A DNA stretch of 64,000 nucleotides from Sulfurospirillum sp036802865 (lineage in GTDB: Bacteria > Campylobacterota > Campylobacteria > Campylobacterales > Sulfurospirillaceae), in contig NZ_DAIRVK010000005.1 of NCBI RefSeq assembly GCF_036802865.1, positions 62,001-126,000 of the forward strand, read 5' to 3'. How positions within the stretch are numbered: position 1 is the stretch's first letter; the number at the start of each line of letters is the position of its first letter. Below the pieces are notes generated by a model that was not told the DNA's origin, ran no database searches, and worked only from the letters and a program-made list of their open reading frames with translations. The position numbers were made by a program, and so were the translations under genes. This document shows, piece after piece, positions 26,514 to 36,025 of this stretch.

Positions 26514-27704
26514 CTAAGTCCGATAGTCGGCATTGATTTCAACATATTTATGTCCTAAATCACAGCCATATGCTGTAAACCCAGCTTCTCCAATTCCCAG
26601 TTCACAATGAATACGAAAGGAATCTTTCTTCATAACTGCTGCAGCTTTTTTTTCTGCTTCTGCATCTAGCGAGCGTTGTTCGTTACTGTAAATTAAGACA
26701 TCATCATAGTGAATGACAAGACTCTCTTCATTACACGTAATACCACTTGCCCCAATTGTAGAAGCGATACGTCCCCAATTTGGGTCTTCTCCAAAAAGCG
26801 CTGTTTTTACCAGTAATGAATTACTGAGTGCTTTAGCTGCACGTTCTGCTTCTGCAACACTTTTTGCACCGCTCACTTCAAATGCTACAACTTTCGTAGA
26901 ACCTTCACCATCGCGTACCAGCATTAAACTAAGCTCTTTTGTAATGAGACGAAGCGCTTCATTGAAGGCTTCTTTATGGTATGCACTGCTTTGTTTTGAG
27001 CTAAGAAGTAGCACAGTATCATTGGTTGAAGTATCGCCATCAACGCTTACGGCATTAAATGAATGTTGGGTCGCAGGCAATAAAAGTTCATCCATATCTG
27101 CTTTTGGAATGTTGGCATCAGTGAGAATAAAGCAAAGCATGGTTGCCATGGCCGGGTTAATCATACCTGCACCTTTACAAATAGCCGCGATATGGAAGAA
27201 ACTACCATCTTCTAGGATGACTTTAAAACAGAGCTCTTTTTTAAAGCTGTCAGTTGTCATAATGGCTGATGCTGTTGCATGTGAATCTTTGGCATTAAAG
27301 TCAAATATATCAAAAGCAGTTGAGAGCTTTTCAACATTGAGACGGTATCCAATGACACCGGTTGAGCTCATAATGGGGTTGTGTAAGCTTGGAAATTTTG
27401 TTTTCAGTTTGCTAAAGAGGGTATCAATATCTTCAATACCTTTTTCACCCGTCATTGCATTAGCATTTTTTGCATTCATCAAAATGAAATTGGTTTGAAA
27501 TCCTTTTGGATAGCGCAAAAAATGTTTAATAGGTGCAGCCTGAAAGACATTGGATGTAAACACTGCTGAAATATCGCATGGTTCGTTGGTACGAATAAAA
27601 GCGACATCGTTATTGCCATTAGGTTTAAAGCCAGCGTGAACGCCTTGGCAGAAAAAACCAGCTACATTATCAAGTCCGTTTTTAAGTGGAAGAATGGTAA
27701 ACAT
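26514..27704 (-). CDS. argJ: Bifunctional glutamate N-acetyltransferase / amino-acid acetyltransferase
   Basis: Recycles the acetyl group from N-acetylornithine to glutamate in arginine biosynthesis. The 396-residue protein is made as one chain and self-cleaves before the Thr in NPAMATMLCF (near residue 185), giving alpha and beta subunits. Other marks are SSTGVIG near 114 (usually ATGVIG), KGAGMI just before the cleavage region, SVDGDTSTNDT near 220 and GEDPNWGRI near 310. The C-terminus ends ADYRT, as in the family. No other arg gene is nearby. Confidence 0.94.
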   Translation of the reverse strand: MFTILPLKNGLDNVAGFFCQGVHAGFKPNGNNDVAFIRTNEPCDISAVFTSNVFQAAPIKHFLRYPKGFQTNFILMNAKNANAMTGEKGIEDIDTLFSKLKTKFPSLHNPIMSSTGVIGYRLNVEKLSTAFDIFDFNAKDSHATASAIMTTDSFKKELCFKVILEDGSFFHIAAICKGAGMINPAMATMLCFILTDANIPKADMDELLLPATQHSFNAVSVDGDTSTNDTVLLLSSKQSSAYHKEAFNEALRLITKELSLMLVRDGEGSTKVVAFEVSGAKSVAEAERAAKALSNSLLVKTALFGEDPNWGRIASTIGASGITCNEESLVIHYDDVLIYSNEQRSLDAEAEKKAAAVMKKDSFRIHCELGIGEAGFTAYGCDLGHKYVEINADYRT

Positions 27705-27767
27705 GGGTAAACCCTTTAGGATTTTAGTGTGAAAGTATGAGGTATGAGTAAAAACAATTAAACAACA

Positions 27768-27795
27768 AAAATTTCCCCGTAAAAGGAGAAATTTT
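27768..27795 (-). terminator. Likely terminator downstream of rpmB
   Basis: AAAATTTCCCC and GGAGAAATTTT pair with one mismatch around a short loop, just after the rpmB stop on the minus strand. The run of A on the plus strand gives a T run on the transcript side. Confidence 0.45.
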
Positions 27796-27982
27796 AGCCG
27801 TTTTTCTTCATTGTACGAAGTGTCGAAGCAGCAATTCTAATTTTCTTAGTCGTTCCATCTTCAAGTGTCACACGGACAGTTCTAAGGTTTGGAAGGAATC
27901 TTCTTTTAGTTTTGTTGTTCGCATGGCTTACGTTGTTACCAACCATAGGGCCTTTTCCAGTAAGAGCACATTTTCTTGCCAT
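27794..27982 (-). CDS. rpmB: 50S ribosomal protein L28
   Basis: A 62-residue basic protein starting MARKCALTGKGPMVGNNVSHA, then KTKRRFLPNL and LRTMKKNG at the C-terminus, all typical of L28. It is a component of the large ribosomal subunit. GGATATCGAT precedes the start. It is monocistronic here, with rpe divergent upstream. Confidence 0.97.
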   Translation of the reverse strand: MARKCALTGKGPMVGNNVSHANNKTKRRFLPNLRTVRVTLEDGTTKKIRIAASTLRTMKKNG

Positions 27983-28119
27983 ATCGATATCCTTAAAATT
28001 TTTCGTGAATTGTACATGAAATAAGCAAAAGAAACGCTTAATTCAACGCAGCCTGAGATTATAGCGAAAAGAATATAAATTTTGATACAATTTGGTTAAA
28101 AATTTTAAAAAGGTACGTA

Positions 28120-28761
28120 ATGTTAGTGGCTCCAAGTATTCTTTCTGCTGATTTTGGAATGTTAAAAGAAGAAATAGTATCAATTTGTGAGGCAGGATGT
28201 GATCTTGTACATGTGGATGTCATGGATGGGCATTTTGTACCCAATCTGACCATTGGACCCGTTGTCGTTAGTGCTGTAGCAAAAGCTGCCACAAAGCCTC
28301 TTGATATTCATTTGATGGTTGAAAACAATACATTTTTTGTTGATCTTTTTGCTCCCTTAAAACCTAAATATATCTCTTTTCATATTGAAGAGGAAAAACA
28401 CCCGCATCGTTTAATTCAAAAAATTAGGCATTTGGGTATTTCTCCAGCGATTGTACTCAACCCTCATACACCACCTTCCCATATTGAGTATCTCCTAGAA
28501 GATTTGGATATGGTGCTTTTAATGAGCGTTAATCCTGGTTTTGGTGGACAAAAATTTATTCCCAGTGTTTTAGAAAAAGCACCACTTTTAAAAGAGATGA
28601 TTTTAAGACGAAATGCTAAAACACTGATTGAAGTGGATGGGGGCGTCAATAATCAAAACATTCACGCTTTAGCCAATGCAGGTGTAGATATCGTCGTTGC
28701 AGGTAATTATGTTTTTGGCTCAAACGACTATAAACATGCTATTGATTCTTTAAAAGTATAA
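28120..28761 (+). CDS. rpe: Ribulose-phosphate 3-epimerase
   Basis: Interconverts ribulose-5-phosphate and xylulose-5-phosphate in the pentose phosphate pathway. TIM-barrel signatures: PSILSADFG at the N-terminus, HVDVMDGHFVPNLTIGP near 32, DIHLMVE near 63, MSVNPGFGGQKF near 137 and EVDGGVN near 170 with the catalytic Asp. 213 residues, full length. trpF follows after three bases. Confidence 0.96.
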   Translation: MLVAPSILSADFGMLKEEIVSICEAGCDLVHVDVMDGHFVPNLTIGPVVVSAVAKAATKPLDIHLMVENNTFFVDLFAPLKPKYISFHIEEEKHPHRLIQKIRHLGISPAIVLNPHTPPSHIEYLLEDLDMVLLMSVNPGFGGQKFIPSVLEKAPLLKEMILRRNAKTLIEVDGGVNNQNIHALANAGVDIVVAGNYVFGSNDYKHAIDSLKV

Positions 28762-28764
28762 TGA

Positions 28765-29352
28765 ATGTGGGTTAAAATCTGTGGGATTACGAATCTTGAA
28801 GATGCTCTGTGTGCTATAGACTCTGGAGCTGACGCGCTTGGTTTTGTCTTTTACCCAAGGTCTCCTCGTTACATTTCTCCTCAGAATGCTAAAGCTATTG
28901 CTGAGCAATTACCTTTACATATCAAAAAAATAGGGCTTTTTGTAGATGTTACGCCTGAAGAGATTAGTCTGATATGTAAAGAAGCTCAGATGGATATGGC
29001 ACAGATTCACTTTGAGGTGGATAAAGCCTTTTGGAATGCTTTGAAAGTGCCTTATTTACGTGTTGTTCGTGCGCGTGAAGCCTCTGAAATTCAACACTTT
29101 CACGGGTTAATTAGACTGGTGGATGCTTATGTTGAAGGATTTGGTGGAGCAGGGCAGAAAATCGATACAACGTGGTTTGAAAACATGGATTGTGAAAATA
29201 TCATTTTAGCAGGTGGTTTAACGCCTGAAAATATTGAACAGATAAAACCTTTAGGCTTTTACGGTGTGGATGTGAGCAGTGGGGTTGAAAAAGCTAAAGG
29301 CATCAAAGATCATGCTAAAGTGAGAGCATTTATACAGAGAGCAAAAGCGTGA
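28765..29352 (+). CDS. trpF: Phosphoribosylanthranilate isomerase
   Basis: Third step after anthranilate in tryptophan biosynthesis. Signatures are VKICGIT at the N-terminus with the catalytic Cys, GADALGFVFYPRSPRYI near 20, and LAGGLTPENI near 150 followed by GVDVSSGVE. 195 residues, full length. It is separated from the other trp genes, which are not in this window. Its stop overlaps the next GTG start. Confidence 0.96.
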   Translation: MWVKICGITNLEDALCAIDSGADALGFVFYPRSPRYISPQNAKAIAEQLPLHIKKIGLFVDVTPEEISLICKEAQMDMAQIHFEVDKAFWNALKVPYLRVVRAREASEIQHFHGLIRLVDAYVEGFGGAGQKIDTTWFENMDCENIILAGGLTPENIEQIKPLGFYGVDVSSGVEKAKGIKDHAKVRAFIQRAKA

Positions 29353-30164
29353 GACCTTTGGATAATTTCATCACAAAGATAACGCAAAAGCCTATTTTTC
29401 ATAAAGAATTTTTTGCCAAAATGCAGACGTTTAAAGAGCTTGAGCATGTTGATGTTGAAGACCTTTCTATGCTCAAACTTTTGGGACTTCCTATCACAAA
29501 ATACAATAATTATGCTTTTACACTTGAAACCATTACCACAAAGATTGGACAGGGAAAGTTTTGTATTGTCGATATTGAAGCGAATGGAAGTAAACCAGCA
29601 TTGCACCAGATTATTGAAATTGGGGCTGTGATGATTGAAAATGGCAAAGAAGTTGCACAGTTTTCATCTTTGGCTAAGACAGATATTTTGCCTGATAGCA
29701 TCGAACAACTTACAGGTATTACACTCGCAGAATTGCAACTGGCTCCTTCACTAAACTCTGTGTTGGAAGCGTTCAGGCTTTTTCTAAAAGATGCTGTTTT
29801 TGTGGCACATAATGTTAATTTTGACTACTATTTTATCTCTTATGCACTGGAACAAGCTGGTTTTGGACCACTGCTTAACCGCAAACTCGACACGATTGAT
29901 TTGGCACGAAAATGCATCGAAGCCCCAAAATACGGGCTAGGGGCTTTAACTGATTATTTGGGAATAGGGTTTGAAAATCACCATCGCGCACTGTGTGATG
30001 CCAAAGCAACGGCTCAAGTATTTTTTAAAGCGTTGGAAAAGTTACCTGAAGAGGTACAAACGGTAGAAGATTTGATTGCTTTTACTAAGCCACAAAATCA
30101 AAAAAAGAAGAAAAAAGAGAAACCCATCAAAGTTACTACGACTACGCTTGGTACATCGCTTTAA
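29349..30164 (+). CDS. DnaQ-like 3'-5' exonuclease
   Basis: 271 residues. After a ~75-residue N-terminal region, a DEDD exonuclease domain follows: motif I IVDIEANG near residue 76 (DxE), motif II HNVNFDYYF near 155, and motif III HRALCDAKAT near 218. It resembles the epsilon subunit of DNA polymerase III and the exonuclease domain of PolC. Whether it is the replicative proofreader or a general exonuclease is not decidable here. The C-terminus is lysine-rich and its last 23 bases overlap the convergent carbonic-anhydrase-like gene. GTG start. Confidence 0.88.
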   Translation: MRPLDNFITKITQKPIFHKEFFAKMQTFKELEHVDVEDLSMLKLLGLPITKYNNYAFTLETITTKIGQGKFCIVDIEANGSKPALHQIIEIGAVMIENGKEVAQFSSLAKTDILPDSIEQLTGITLAELQLAPSLNSVLEAFRLFLKDAVFVAHNVNFDYYFISYALEQAGFGPLLNRKLDTIDLARKCIEAPKYGLGALTDYLGIGFENHHRALCDAKATAQVFFKALEKLPEEVQTVEDLIAFTKPQNQKKKKKEKPIKVTTTTLGTSL

Positions 30165-30669
30165 ACTTAACGTAGTTGTCTGCGGAATGGTAGAGCGATG
30201 CCACTTCCTCTTCGCTTAATTCTCGTACGACTTTTGCCGGATTTCCTATAATCAGTGAGCGTGGGGGAAAGACTTTGTTCTTAGTTACAAGTGAGTTAGC
30301 CCCTACAATCGACTCTTTGCCGATGATAGCACCATCCAAAATCGTCGCACTCATGCCAATTAAACAAGCGTCTTCTATGGTACAGCCATGTAGCATTACA
30401 CGATGTGCTATCGTCACATCATCACCAATATGAGTAGCATGCCCATCACTGCGATCTTCTTTTTTGAAGTGCGTTACATGGATCATGCTGAGGTCTTGAA
30501 TAGAGGTTCGTTTGCCAATTTTGATGGAGTTTACATCACCTCTGATAACGCACCCAAACCAGATAGAACTTTGTTCATCGATGCAAACATCACCGATAAT
30601 ATCTGCACTCGGGGCAACAAAAACATCAGAAGCGATGGAAGGTTTTAACCCTTGAAACTCCATAATCAT
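30142..30669 (-). CDS. Gamma-carbonic-anhydrase-like left-handed beta-helix protein
   Basis: 175 residues made of hexapeptide repeats (e.g. DIIGDVCIDEQSSIWFGCVIRGD). Putative zinc histidines are in SMIHVTHF near 78, and in TIAHRVMLHG near 103. The family (YrdA/PaaY/CamH) binds zinc; some members are carbonic anhydrases, many have no proven activity. Starts at 30669 or 30663 are both possible. It follows ppk closely on the same strand. Confidence 0.9.
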   Translation of the reverse strand: MIMEFQGLKPSIASDVFVAPSADIIGDVCIDEQSSIWFGCVIRGDVNSIKIGKRTSIQDLSMIHVTHFKKEDRSDGHATHIGDDVTIAHRVMLHGCTIEDACLIGMSATILDGAIIGKESIVGANSLVTKNKVFPPRSLIIGNPAKVVRELSEEEVASLYHSADNYVKFKAMYQA

Positions 30670-30670
30670 C

Positions 30671-32782
30671 TTAACTCTCTTTAAACAAACGTCGTGCTAG
30701 TTTTTCAGCTTTGTGCGAACTGGTATCTTTCTTTTGCGCTTTGTAGATTTTATTCATATAATCTTCCAAAACTGTATGATTGTTGATGGCTCGTTCATCG
30801 GTTGGTTCAATTTCAGTGTAGTCGCCATCATTTTCAAGTGTCCAGCTTAAGACATTGTCATTGAGCTGAAGCTGTAAAATCTCAAAAAGTTTTTGCTGTA
30901 ATGCTTTATCAAAAATAGGCGTCATAAGTTCCAATCTTCGTTCAAGATTTCGAGGCATCCAATCAGCACTTGAAATGAAGGTTGTCGTTGGATCACCATT
31001 CTTGAAGTAGAAGATACGTGCATGTTCCAAGTACTTACCAATGATAGATTTAACACGAATATTTTCACTAATGCCCTCAACGCCTGGGCGAAGACAACAG
31101 ATACCCCGTGCGATAATGTCTATTTGAACGCCTTGTATAGATGCGTTATAAAGTGCTTGAATGACATCAGAATCGACTAAAGAGTTCATCTTAACGATAA
31201 TGCGCCCCTCTGATCCATGTTTTGCTTCATTATTGATAAGACTAATGACTTTAGGCTTAATTTGTGTCGGCGACATAGAGAGAATGTCAAGTTTTTTATG
31301 TTTTGAAAAGCCTGAAAGAATGTGGAAAAACATCGTGCCATCTTTCGCAAAATCCTCTTTACATGTAAAGAAACTGGTGTCGGTGTAAACCTTCGCCGTA
31401 GCGCCGTTGTAGTTACCGGTGCTAAAATGCATGTAAAATTTAAGCTTTCCATCTTCTTCTTGGCGAATGACTTGAGCGATTTTTGCATGGACTTTAAAGC
31501 CGGTGATACCATAAACCACATGTGCACCTGCTTGTTCTAACGCTTTTGCCCAATGTAGGTTATTCTCTTCATCAAAACGCGCCTTCAGTTCAACAACTGC
31601 GGTAACTTGCTTGCCTTCGTTGGCTGCATCAATTAACGCTTGAACGATTTGTGAATTTTTCTCCACACGGTAAAGCGTCATACGAATAGAGACAACTTTA
31701 GGGTCTTTAGATGCTTCACGGATGAGTCTAAGAACAGGGTCAAAACTTTCATACGGATGAAAAAGGAGTACATCTCCTTTGTCAATAACTTTAAAGACAG
31801 ACTCATTGGTATCAAAAGGTGGCAAAATTTTTGGATTGTACGGTGGGAGTGCAAGATGTGAAAAGTCTTTATTGCCCACAATCTGCCAGAGTGCTCCAAG
31901 ATTGAGTGGAATTTTATACATATAGATATCTTTAAAGAAAATCTGCATATGTGAGTTCAGAAAATTGAGTAAATCAGGATCGGTGTCATCTTGGATGTTT
32001 AGGCGTACAAATGCACCTTTCCTTCGAAGTTTTAACCCTTGTTCCATAATCATCATAAAATCATCGGCTTCTTCTTCTTCGATGACCATATCAGCATTTC
32101 TCGTAACTCTAAACGCAGCAGAAGCAATCAATTTATAGCCAGGAAAAATTTCTTCGGTATGCTTTTTAACAATCGTTTCAATAGGAACATAGGTGTTGTC
32201 TCCTGCTTGAAAAAAGCGTGGAAGAACGCGTGGTATGCGGATCATTCCGTATTTGTAGTTGCTCTCTTCTTCGCTTTCACTGTCTTGGAGTTTAACTGCC
32301 AATGAAAAACTGAGGTTATTTAAATGTGGAAAAGGATGCGTTGCATTTACCGCAATAGGAACGATGACTGGCAAAACATTTGAGAAAAAATACTCATCTG
32401 AAAGCTTTGCTAATGCAGGTGTAAGATCATCATACGCGGTGATAAATAGGTTCTCTTTTTCGAGATCTTTAACAATCTCTTCGTAACTGCTTTGAATAAC
32501 TTCTTTTTCACTTGCTAAGTACGTTCTAATCTCTCTGAGTTGATCCAGTGGTGTTTTTTGATCCGCTCCCGTTTCGATAACGCCCGCGCTAAAAAGTTGT
32601 TTAAGTCCTGCAACACGGATCATGTAAAATTCATCAAGGTTGGTTGCATAAATGGCTAAAAATTTGAGTCGCTCAAAGAGTGGAAGCTCTTTTTTCATGG
32701 ATTGAGTAAGGACTCTGGTGTTAAATTTGAGCCAAGAAAGCTCACGGTTAAGGTATAAACTAGAGTCAGTTAAATCAAGCAC
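30671..32782 (-). CDS. ppk: Polyphosphate kinase 1
   Basis: Reversibly makes polyphosphate from ATP. The 703-residue protein has the N-terminal NRELSWLKFN region, two phospholipase-D-like halves, and the autophosphorylated His in FYMHFSTGNYNGATAKVYTD near residue 435. A second conserved His is in KYLEHARIFYF near 590. Full length. The gamma-carbonic-anhydrase-like gene starts two bases before its stop region, suggesting co-transcription. One copy of the recurrent palindrome (31357-31370) lies inside this gene. Confidence 0.96.
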   Translation of the reverse strand: MLDLTDSSLYLNRELSWLKFNTRVLTQSMKKELPLFERLKFLAIYATNLDEFYMIRVAGLKQLFSAGVIETGADQKTPLDQLREIRTYLASEKEVIQSSYEEIVKDLEKENLFITAYDDLTPALAKLSDEYFFSNVLPVIVPIAVNATHPFPHLNNLSFSLAVKLQDSESEEESNYKYGMIRIPRVLPRFFQAGDNTYVPIETIVKKHTEEIFPGYKLIASAAFRVTRNADMVIEEEEADDFMMIMEQGLKLRRKGAFVRLNIQDDTDPDLLNFLNSHMQIFFKDIYMYKIPLNLGALWQIVGNKDFSHLALPPYNPKILPPFDTNESVFKVIDKGDVLLFHPYESFDPVLRLIREASKDPKVVSIRMTLYRVEKNSQIVQALIDAANEGKQVTAVVELKARFDEENNLHWAKALEQAGAHVVYGITGFKVHAKIAQVIRQEEDGKLKFYMHFSTGNYNGATAKVYTDTSFFTCKEDFAKDGTMFFHILSGFSKHKKLDILSMSPTQIKPKVISLINNEAKHGSEGRIIVKMNSLVDSDVIQALYNASIQGVQIDIIARGICCLRPGVEGISENIRVKSIIGKYLEHARIFYFKNGDPTTTFISSADWMPRNLERRLELMTPIFDKALQQKLFEILQLQLNDNVLSWTLENDGDYTEIEPTDERAINNHTVLEDYMNKIYKAQKKDTSSHKAEKLARRLFKES

Positions 32783-32855
32783 ATTTCATCCTTTTTTAAA
32801 AGTACCAATTATTTTATCAAAAAAAAGTTATAAAAAAGTAACGGAGCGTGATTAA

Positions 32856-33398
32856 TTAAGCATAATTGGAAAAAAGTGAGGTTGTCGTGTCATTATTGGC
32901 AGATGCATAGCTCTCTTTTTGTTTGGCGAGAAGTTCGGCTTGTTGAAGACGTGAAACTTCAAGTCGAGCCATCATTTGGAGCATCGAAGCCGTAGCGGCA
33001 ACTTGATAGTCTGTAGCACTAGGATCAGAAGGAGCAAGTGCCGCGACACGTACAGTTTGCATTTTTGCAACGGTATTTTCAGGCGTATTACCTTCGGATG
33101 TGTCGATGCCAACTTCTCCACCAACGGCATAGAGTTTTTTATTGGGTGCTTCGATATACGTAAAAACTGCACCACTGCGTATGACCCCGCCACCTGCTGC
33201 TATATGGGCATTTTCATGTGCATGGACTTTGGTATCTATTGCTTGAAGTTCTGCTATTAAGGCTTGTTGTGAAGCCGTGAGTTCGGAAGAATTAACAGCT
33301 TTTTTTTCGGATGATGAGGACGTACTTTTAGTATCGGTTGTAAGGGAAGTGTTGTTAATGTGTAAATAAGAGGCGTTTAGAGTGCTATCTATTTGCAT
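32856..33398 (-). CDS. Small putative metalloprotease (SprA-related / CJM1_0395-like, HExxH)
   Basis: 180 residues with a low-complexity Ser/Thr N-terminus (about 1-45). A conserved core follows: QAIDTKVHAHENAHIA, whose HENAH is a zinc HExxH motif near residue 77, then YAVGGEVGIDTSEG and DYQVAATASMLQ. Proteins of this type are annotated as putative metalloproteases; activity is unproven. No signal peptide is seen. It stands alone between ppk and uvrB. Confidence 0.75.
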   Translation of the reverse strand: MQIDSTLNASYLHINNTSLTTDTKSTSSSSEKKAVNSSELTASQQALIAELQAIDTKVHAHENAHIAAGGGVIRSGAVFTYIEAPNKKLYAVGGEVGIDTSEGNTPENTVAKMQTVRVAALAPSDPSATDYQVAATASMLQMMARLEVSRLQQAELLAKQKESYASANNDTTTSLFSNYA

Positions 33399-33456
33399 AG
33401 TATTCTCCTAAAACAAATCTATTTTACTCCAAAATTCCTTTATTATGTAAAGATTT

Positions 33457-35433
33457 TTACATCTTTTTCAATTTTTCGATTTGATCGCGTAATTTTGCTG
33501 CTTTTTCAAATTCCAAAATCTTCGCCGCCTCGTGCATAGACTTGGTAAGCTCTGCGATAATTTTCTTTTTCTCACTTGGCGGGATTTTATCTTTTTTATC
33601 AAACGTATTGTAAATATCGGCGTGTTCTTCAAGTTTGAGGTTTTCATCCATTTTTCGTGTGGTACTGGTAGGGGTAATGCCATGTTCTTTATTGTGTGCT
33701 TCCTGAATGGCACGCCTGCGCATAGTAGTTTCGATCGCTTTTTGCATTGAGTCTGTGATTTTTTCTGCAAACATAATGACCCGACCATTGAGGTTACGAG
33801 CCGCACGTCCCATGGTTTGGATGAGACTTGTTTCCGAGCGTAAAAACCCCTCTTTATCGGCATCTAAGATAGCTACGAGTGAAACTTCAGGAAGATCAAG
33901 CCCTTCACGAAGCAAGTTAATGCCCACAAGCACATCAAACTCACCTACACGCAAAGAGCGAATAATCTGATTGCGTTCAATCGCGTCAATGTCGGAGTGC
34001 ATGTATTTGATCTTGATGCCAAGATCGGCATAGTAGCGTGTAAGCTCTTCTGCCATTTTTTTGGTAAGCACCGTCACAAGGACTTTTTCATCTTTGGCGG
34101 TCACCTCTTTGATTTTATCAAAAAGGGTTTCGACTTGGTTTTTACTGCTTAGTATTTCAACCTCAGGGTCAAGTAAGCCCGTTGGACGGATGATCTGCTC
34201 TGCCGTATGTTCGCCACTAAGTCCTAGCTCCAACTCTTTAGGTGTGGCACTAACAAACAAATAGCGTGGTGCTTTGTTGATGAACTCATCAAACATTAAA
34301 GGGCGGTTATCAAGCGCACTGGGAAGACGAAAACCGTACTCTACAAGCACCTCTTTACGACTGCGATCTCCCGCAAACATACCTCGAAACTGCGGAAGGC
34401 TGACGTGGGATTCATCGACGATGACAAGGTACTCTTTATTCATCGCTTCAAAGTAGTCAAACAGCGAGTAGGGCGTAGCCCCTGGTTCAATGCCAGTGAG
34501 GTAACGGGCATAGTTTTCAACCCCTTTACACGCACCTGTGGAGCCGAGCATCTCAAGGTCAAACTCAACACGTTGTTTGAGGCGTTGGTACTCGACCAGT
34601 TTGTCCTCTTGTTTCAAGTATTCAAGCCGTTCACCAAGCTCTTGCTCGATGGATTTGATAGCCTTTTGAAGCCTCTCGTGCCCAACGATGAACTGATTGG
34701 CGGCGTAGATGACGACTTTGTTGAGGTTTTGCAGTTTTTTATTAAGAAAGACTTCAAAGTAGTTGATACTCTCCACTTCATCGCCAAAAAACTCGACACG
34801 AACTGCCTCTTCTTCACTGTACGCGGGGTAAATATCAATGACATCGCCACTCACACGAAAACATCCTCTATCAAAAAAAGTATCATTACGTTTATAACCC
34901 ATATCAACAAGGCGCAAAAGAAGCTTTTTCTGGTTGATACTTTCACCTTTTTCGATGACCTGCACCATCTCTTTGTATTCGCTTGGATCACCCAATCCAT
35001 AGTTGGCAGAGACCGAAGCGACACAGATGACATCATCAAAGGAAAGTAGTGAAGCGGTGGCACTAAGGCGCAAACGCTCTAACTCTTCGTTGATAGAGCT
35101 GTCTTTTTCGATAAATAAATCACTTCTAGGAATGTACGCCTCAGGCTGGTAGTAGTCGTAATAGCTGATAAAATACTCCACATGATTTTTAGGGAAAAAG
35201 CCCTTAAATTCGCTATAAAGTTGCGCCGCAAGCGTTTTGTTGTGTGTCATAATAAGAGTGGGCATTTTGAGTTTCTGAATAATCTGCGCCATGGTGTATG
35301 TCTTGCCACTGCCTGTTACGCCAATAAGCGTTTGGTAACGACTACCTGTTTTAATGGAAGCGACAAGTTTTTCGATAGCTTGTGGCTGGTCGCCAGAAGG
35401 TTGATAGGGACTTTCTAAATAAAATTCACTCAT
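33457..35433 (-). CDS. uvrB: UvrABC excision nuclease subunit B
   Basis: Damage-verification helicase of nucleotide excision repair. Visible: PSGDQPQAI near residue 11, Walker A GVTGSGKT near 38, the beta-hairpin region YYDYYQPEAYIP near 92, DESH near 330, helicase motif VI QTMGRAARN near 535, and a C-terminal UVR domain (AAKILEFEKAAKLRDQI) that contacts UvrC. The start is taken at ATG 35433 (MSEFYLESPY) because the family begins here; an in-frame ATG 18 bases earlier is possible. It is divergent from the next small gene. Confidence 0.95.
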   Translation of the reverse strand: MSEFYLESPYQPSGDQPQAIEKLVASIKTGSRYQTLIGVTGSGKTYTMAQIIQKLKMPTLIMTHNKTLAAQLYSEFKGFFPKNHVEYFISYYDYYQPEAYIPRSDLFIEKDSSINEELERLRLSATASLLSFDDVICVASVSANYGLGDPSEYKEMVQVIEKGESINQKKLLLRLVDMGYKRNDTFFDRGCFRVSGDVIDIYPAYSEEEAVRVEFFGDEVESINYFEVFLNKKLQNLNKVVIYAANQFIVGHERLQKAIKSIEQELGERLEYLKQEDKLVEYQRLKQRVEFDLEMLGSTGACKGVENYARYLTGIEPGATPYSLFDYFEAMNKEYLVIVDESHVSLPQFRGMFAGDRSRKEVLVEYGFRLPSALDNRPLMFDEFINKAPRYLFVSATPKELELGLSGEHTAEQIIRPTGLLDPEVEILSSKNQVETLFDKIKEVTAKDEKVLVTVLTKKMAEELTRYYADLGIKIKYMHSDIDAIERNQIIRSLRVGEFDVLVGINLLREGLDLPEVSLVAILDADKEGFLRSETSLIQTMGRAARNLNGRVIMFAEKITDSMQKAIETTMRRRAIQEAHNKEHGITPTSTTRKMDENLKLEEHADIYNTFDKKDKIPPSEKKKIIAELTKSMHEAAKILEFEKAAKLRDQIEKLKKM

Positions 35434-35495
35434 TGTTGATACTTTTCCCATTATTTTGTTACAATTATACCAAACAGTCCACAACGGAGTCATAA

Positions 35496-35729
35496 ATGTT
35501 TGAAGAAGAGAGAAACATTAGCACATTAAGCCAAAAAATAACGGAACTTTTGGAAAAATACAAAGACCTTCTGGCTCAAAATGAAGCCCTACGTCAAGAA
35601 GTAGTAAAAGCAAAAGCATTGGCAGAAGCTAAAAATGTTCAGATTTCAAAACTAGAGCAAGATCTTATTAACAAAGATGTTAATTCAGATGATCTTCTCA
35701 GTAAAATTGAAGCAGTGCTAGGCAGATGA
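35496..35729 (+). CDS. Small coiled-coil protein
   Basis: A 77-residue protein predicted to be one long coiled coil (about residues 5-60; e.g. LSQKITELLEKYKDLLAQNEAL). A small gene occupies this place beside uvrB in Campylobacter as well. Together with the next gene it resembles a ZapB/ZapA-like pair, but this is inference. GGAG precedes the ATG; its end overlaps the next start by four bases. Confidence 0.75.
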   Translation: MFEEERNISTLSQKITELLEKYKDLLAQNEALRQEVVKAKALAEAKNVQISKLEQDLINKDVNSDDLLSKIEAVLGR

Positions 35730-35944
35730 GTAAAATAACCATCAGCCTTGGTGGCAAAGACTTTGACATCAAGTTAGAAGGTGCATTTGCCGAGCAATTT
35801 GAAGCTGATTTTAACGAGAAGTTTAAAGGCAAAAACACCATTGACCCAAAAGAGCTTCTGTTTGCTTATGTGGGGAAGTGTTACGATAACTTTATGTTAG
35901 AGCAAGAGATCTCAACGCTTATAAAAAAAATAGACGAAATTTAA
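35726..35944 (+). CDS. Small protein, possibly ZapA-like
   Basis: A 72-residue protein. The N-terminus (KITISLGGKDFDIKLEG) reads like the two-stranded head of ZapA, followed by a helix and a LFAYVGKCYDNFMLEQEI segment resembling the ZapA tail helix. ZapA bundles FtsZ at the division site. The match is by pattern only and could be coincidental. It is translationally coupled (ATGA) to the coiled-coil gene. Confidence 0.55.
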   Translation: MSKITISLGGKDFDIKLEGAFAEQFEADFNEKFKGKNTIDPKELLFAYVGKCYDNFMLEQEISTLIKKIDEI

Positions 35945-36025
35945 GTCCTGCTTTACAAGGATTGTTATAAAATCGCTTTTAGGTGGTCAATAAGTGTATT
36001 GATCAACATACATTAAGGAGTTTAG

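Noticed and set aside
26713..27498. A 261-codon open frame antisense to argJ
   Set aside because: Ser/Ala/Leu-rich shadow of a conserved gene; no start signal, no recognisable motifs.
483..31527. Avoidance of GTGCAC as a sign of an old ApaLI-type system
   Set aside because: At least five GTGCAC sites are present in the window, so no strong avoidance; a methylase would protect them anyway.
34405..35049. A 214-codon open frame on the plus strand inside uvrB
   Set aside because: It is antisense to strongly conserved UvrB motifs, has no ribosome binding site and its translation shows no protein-like domain pattern.
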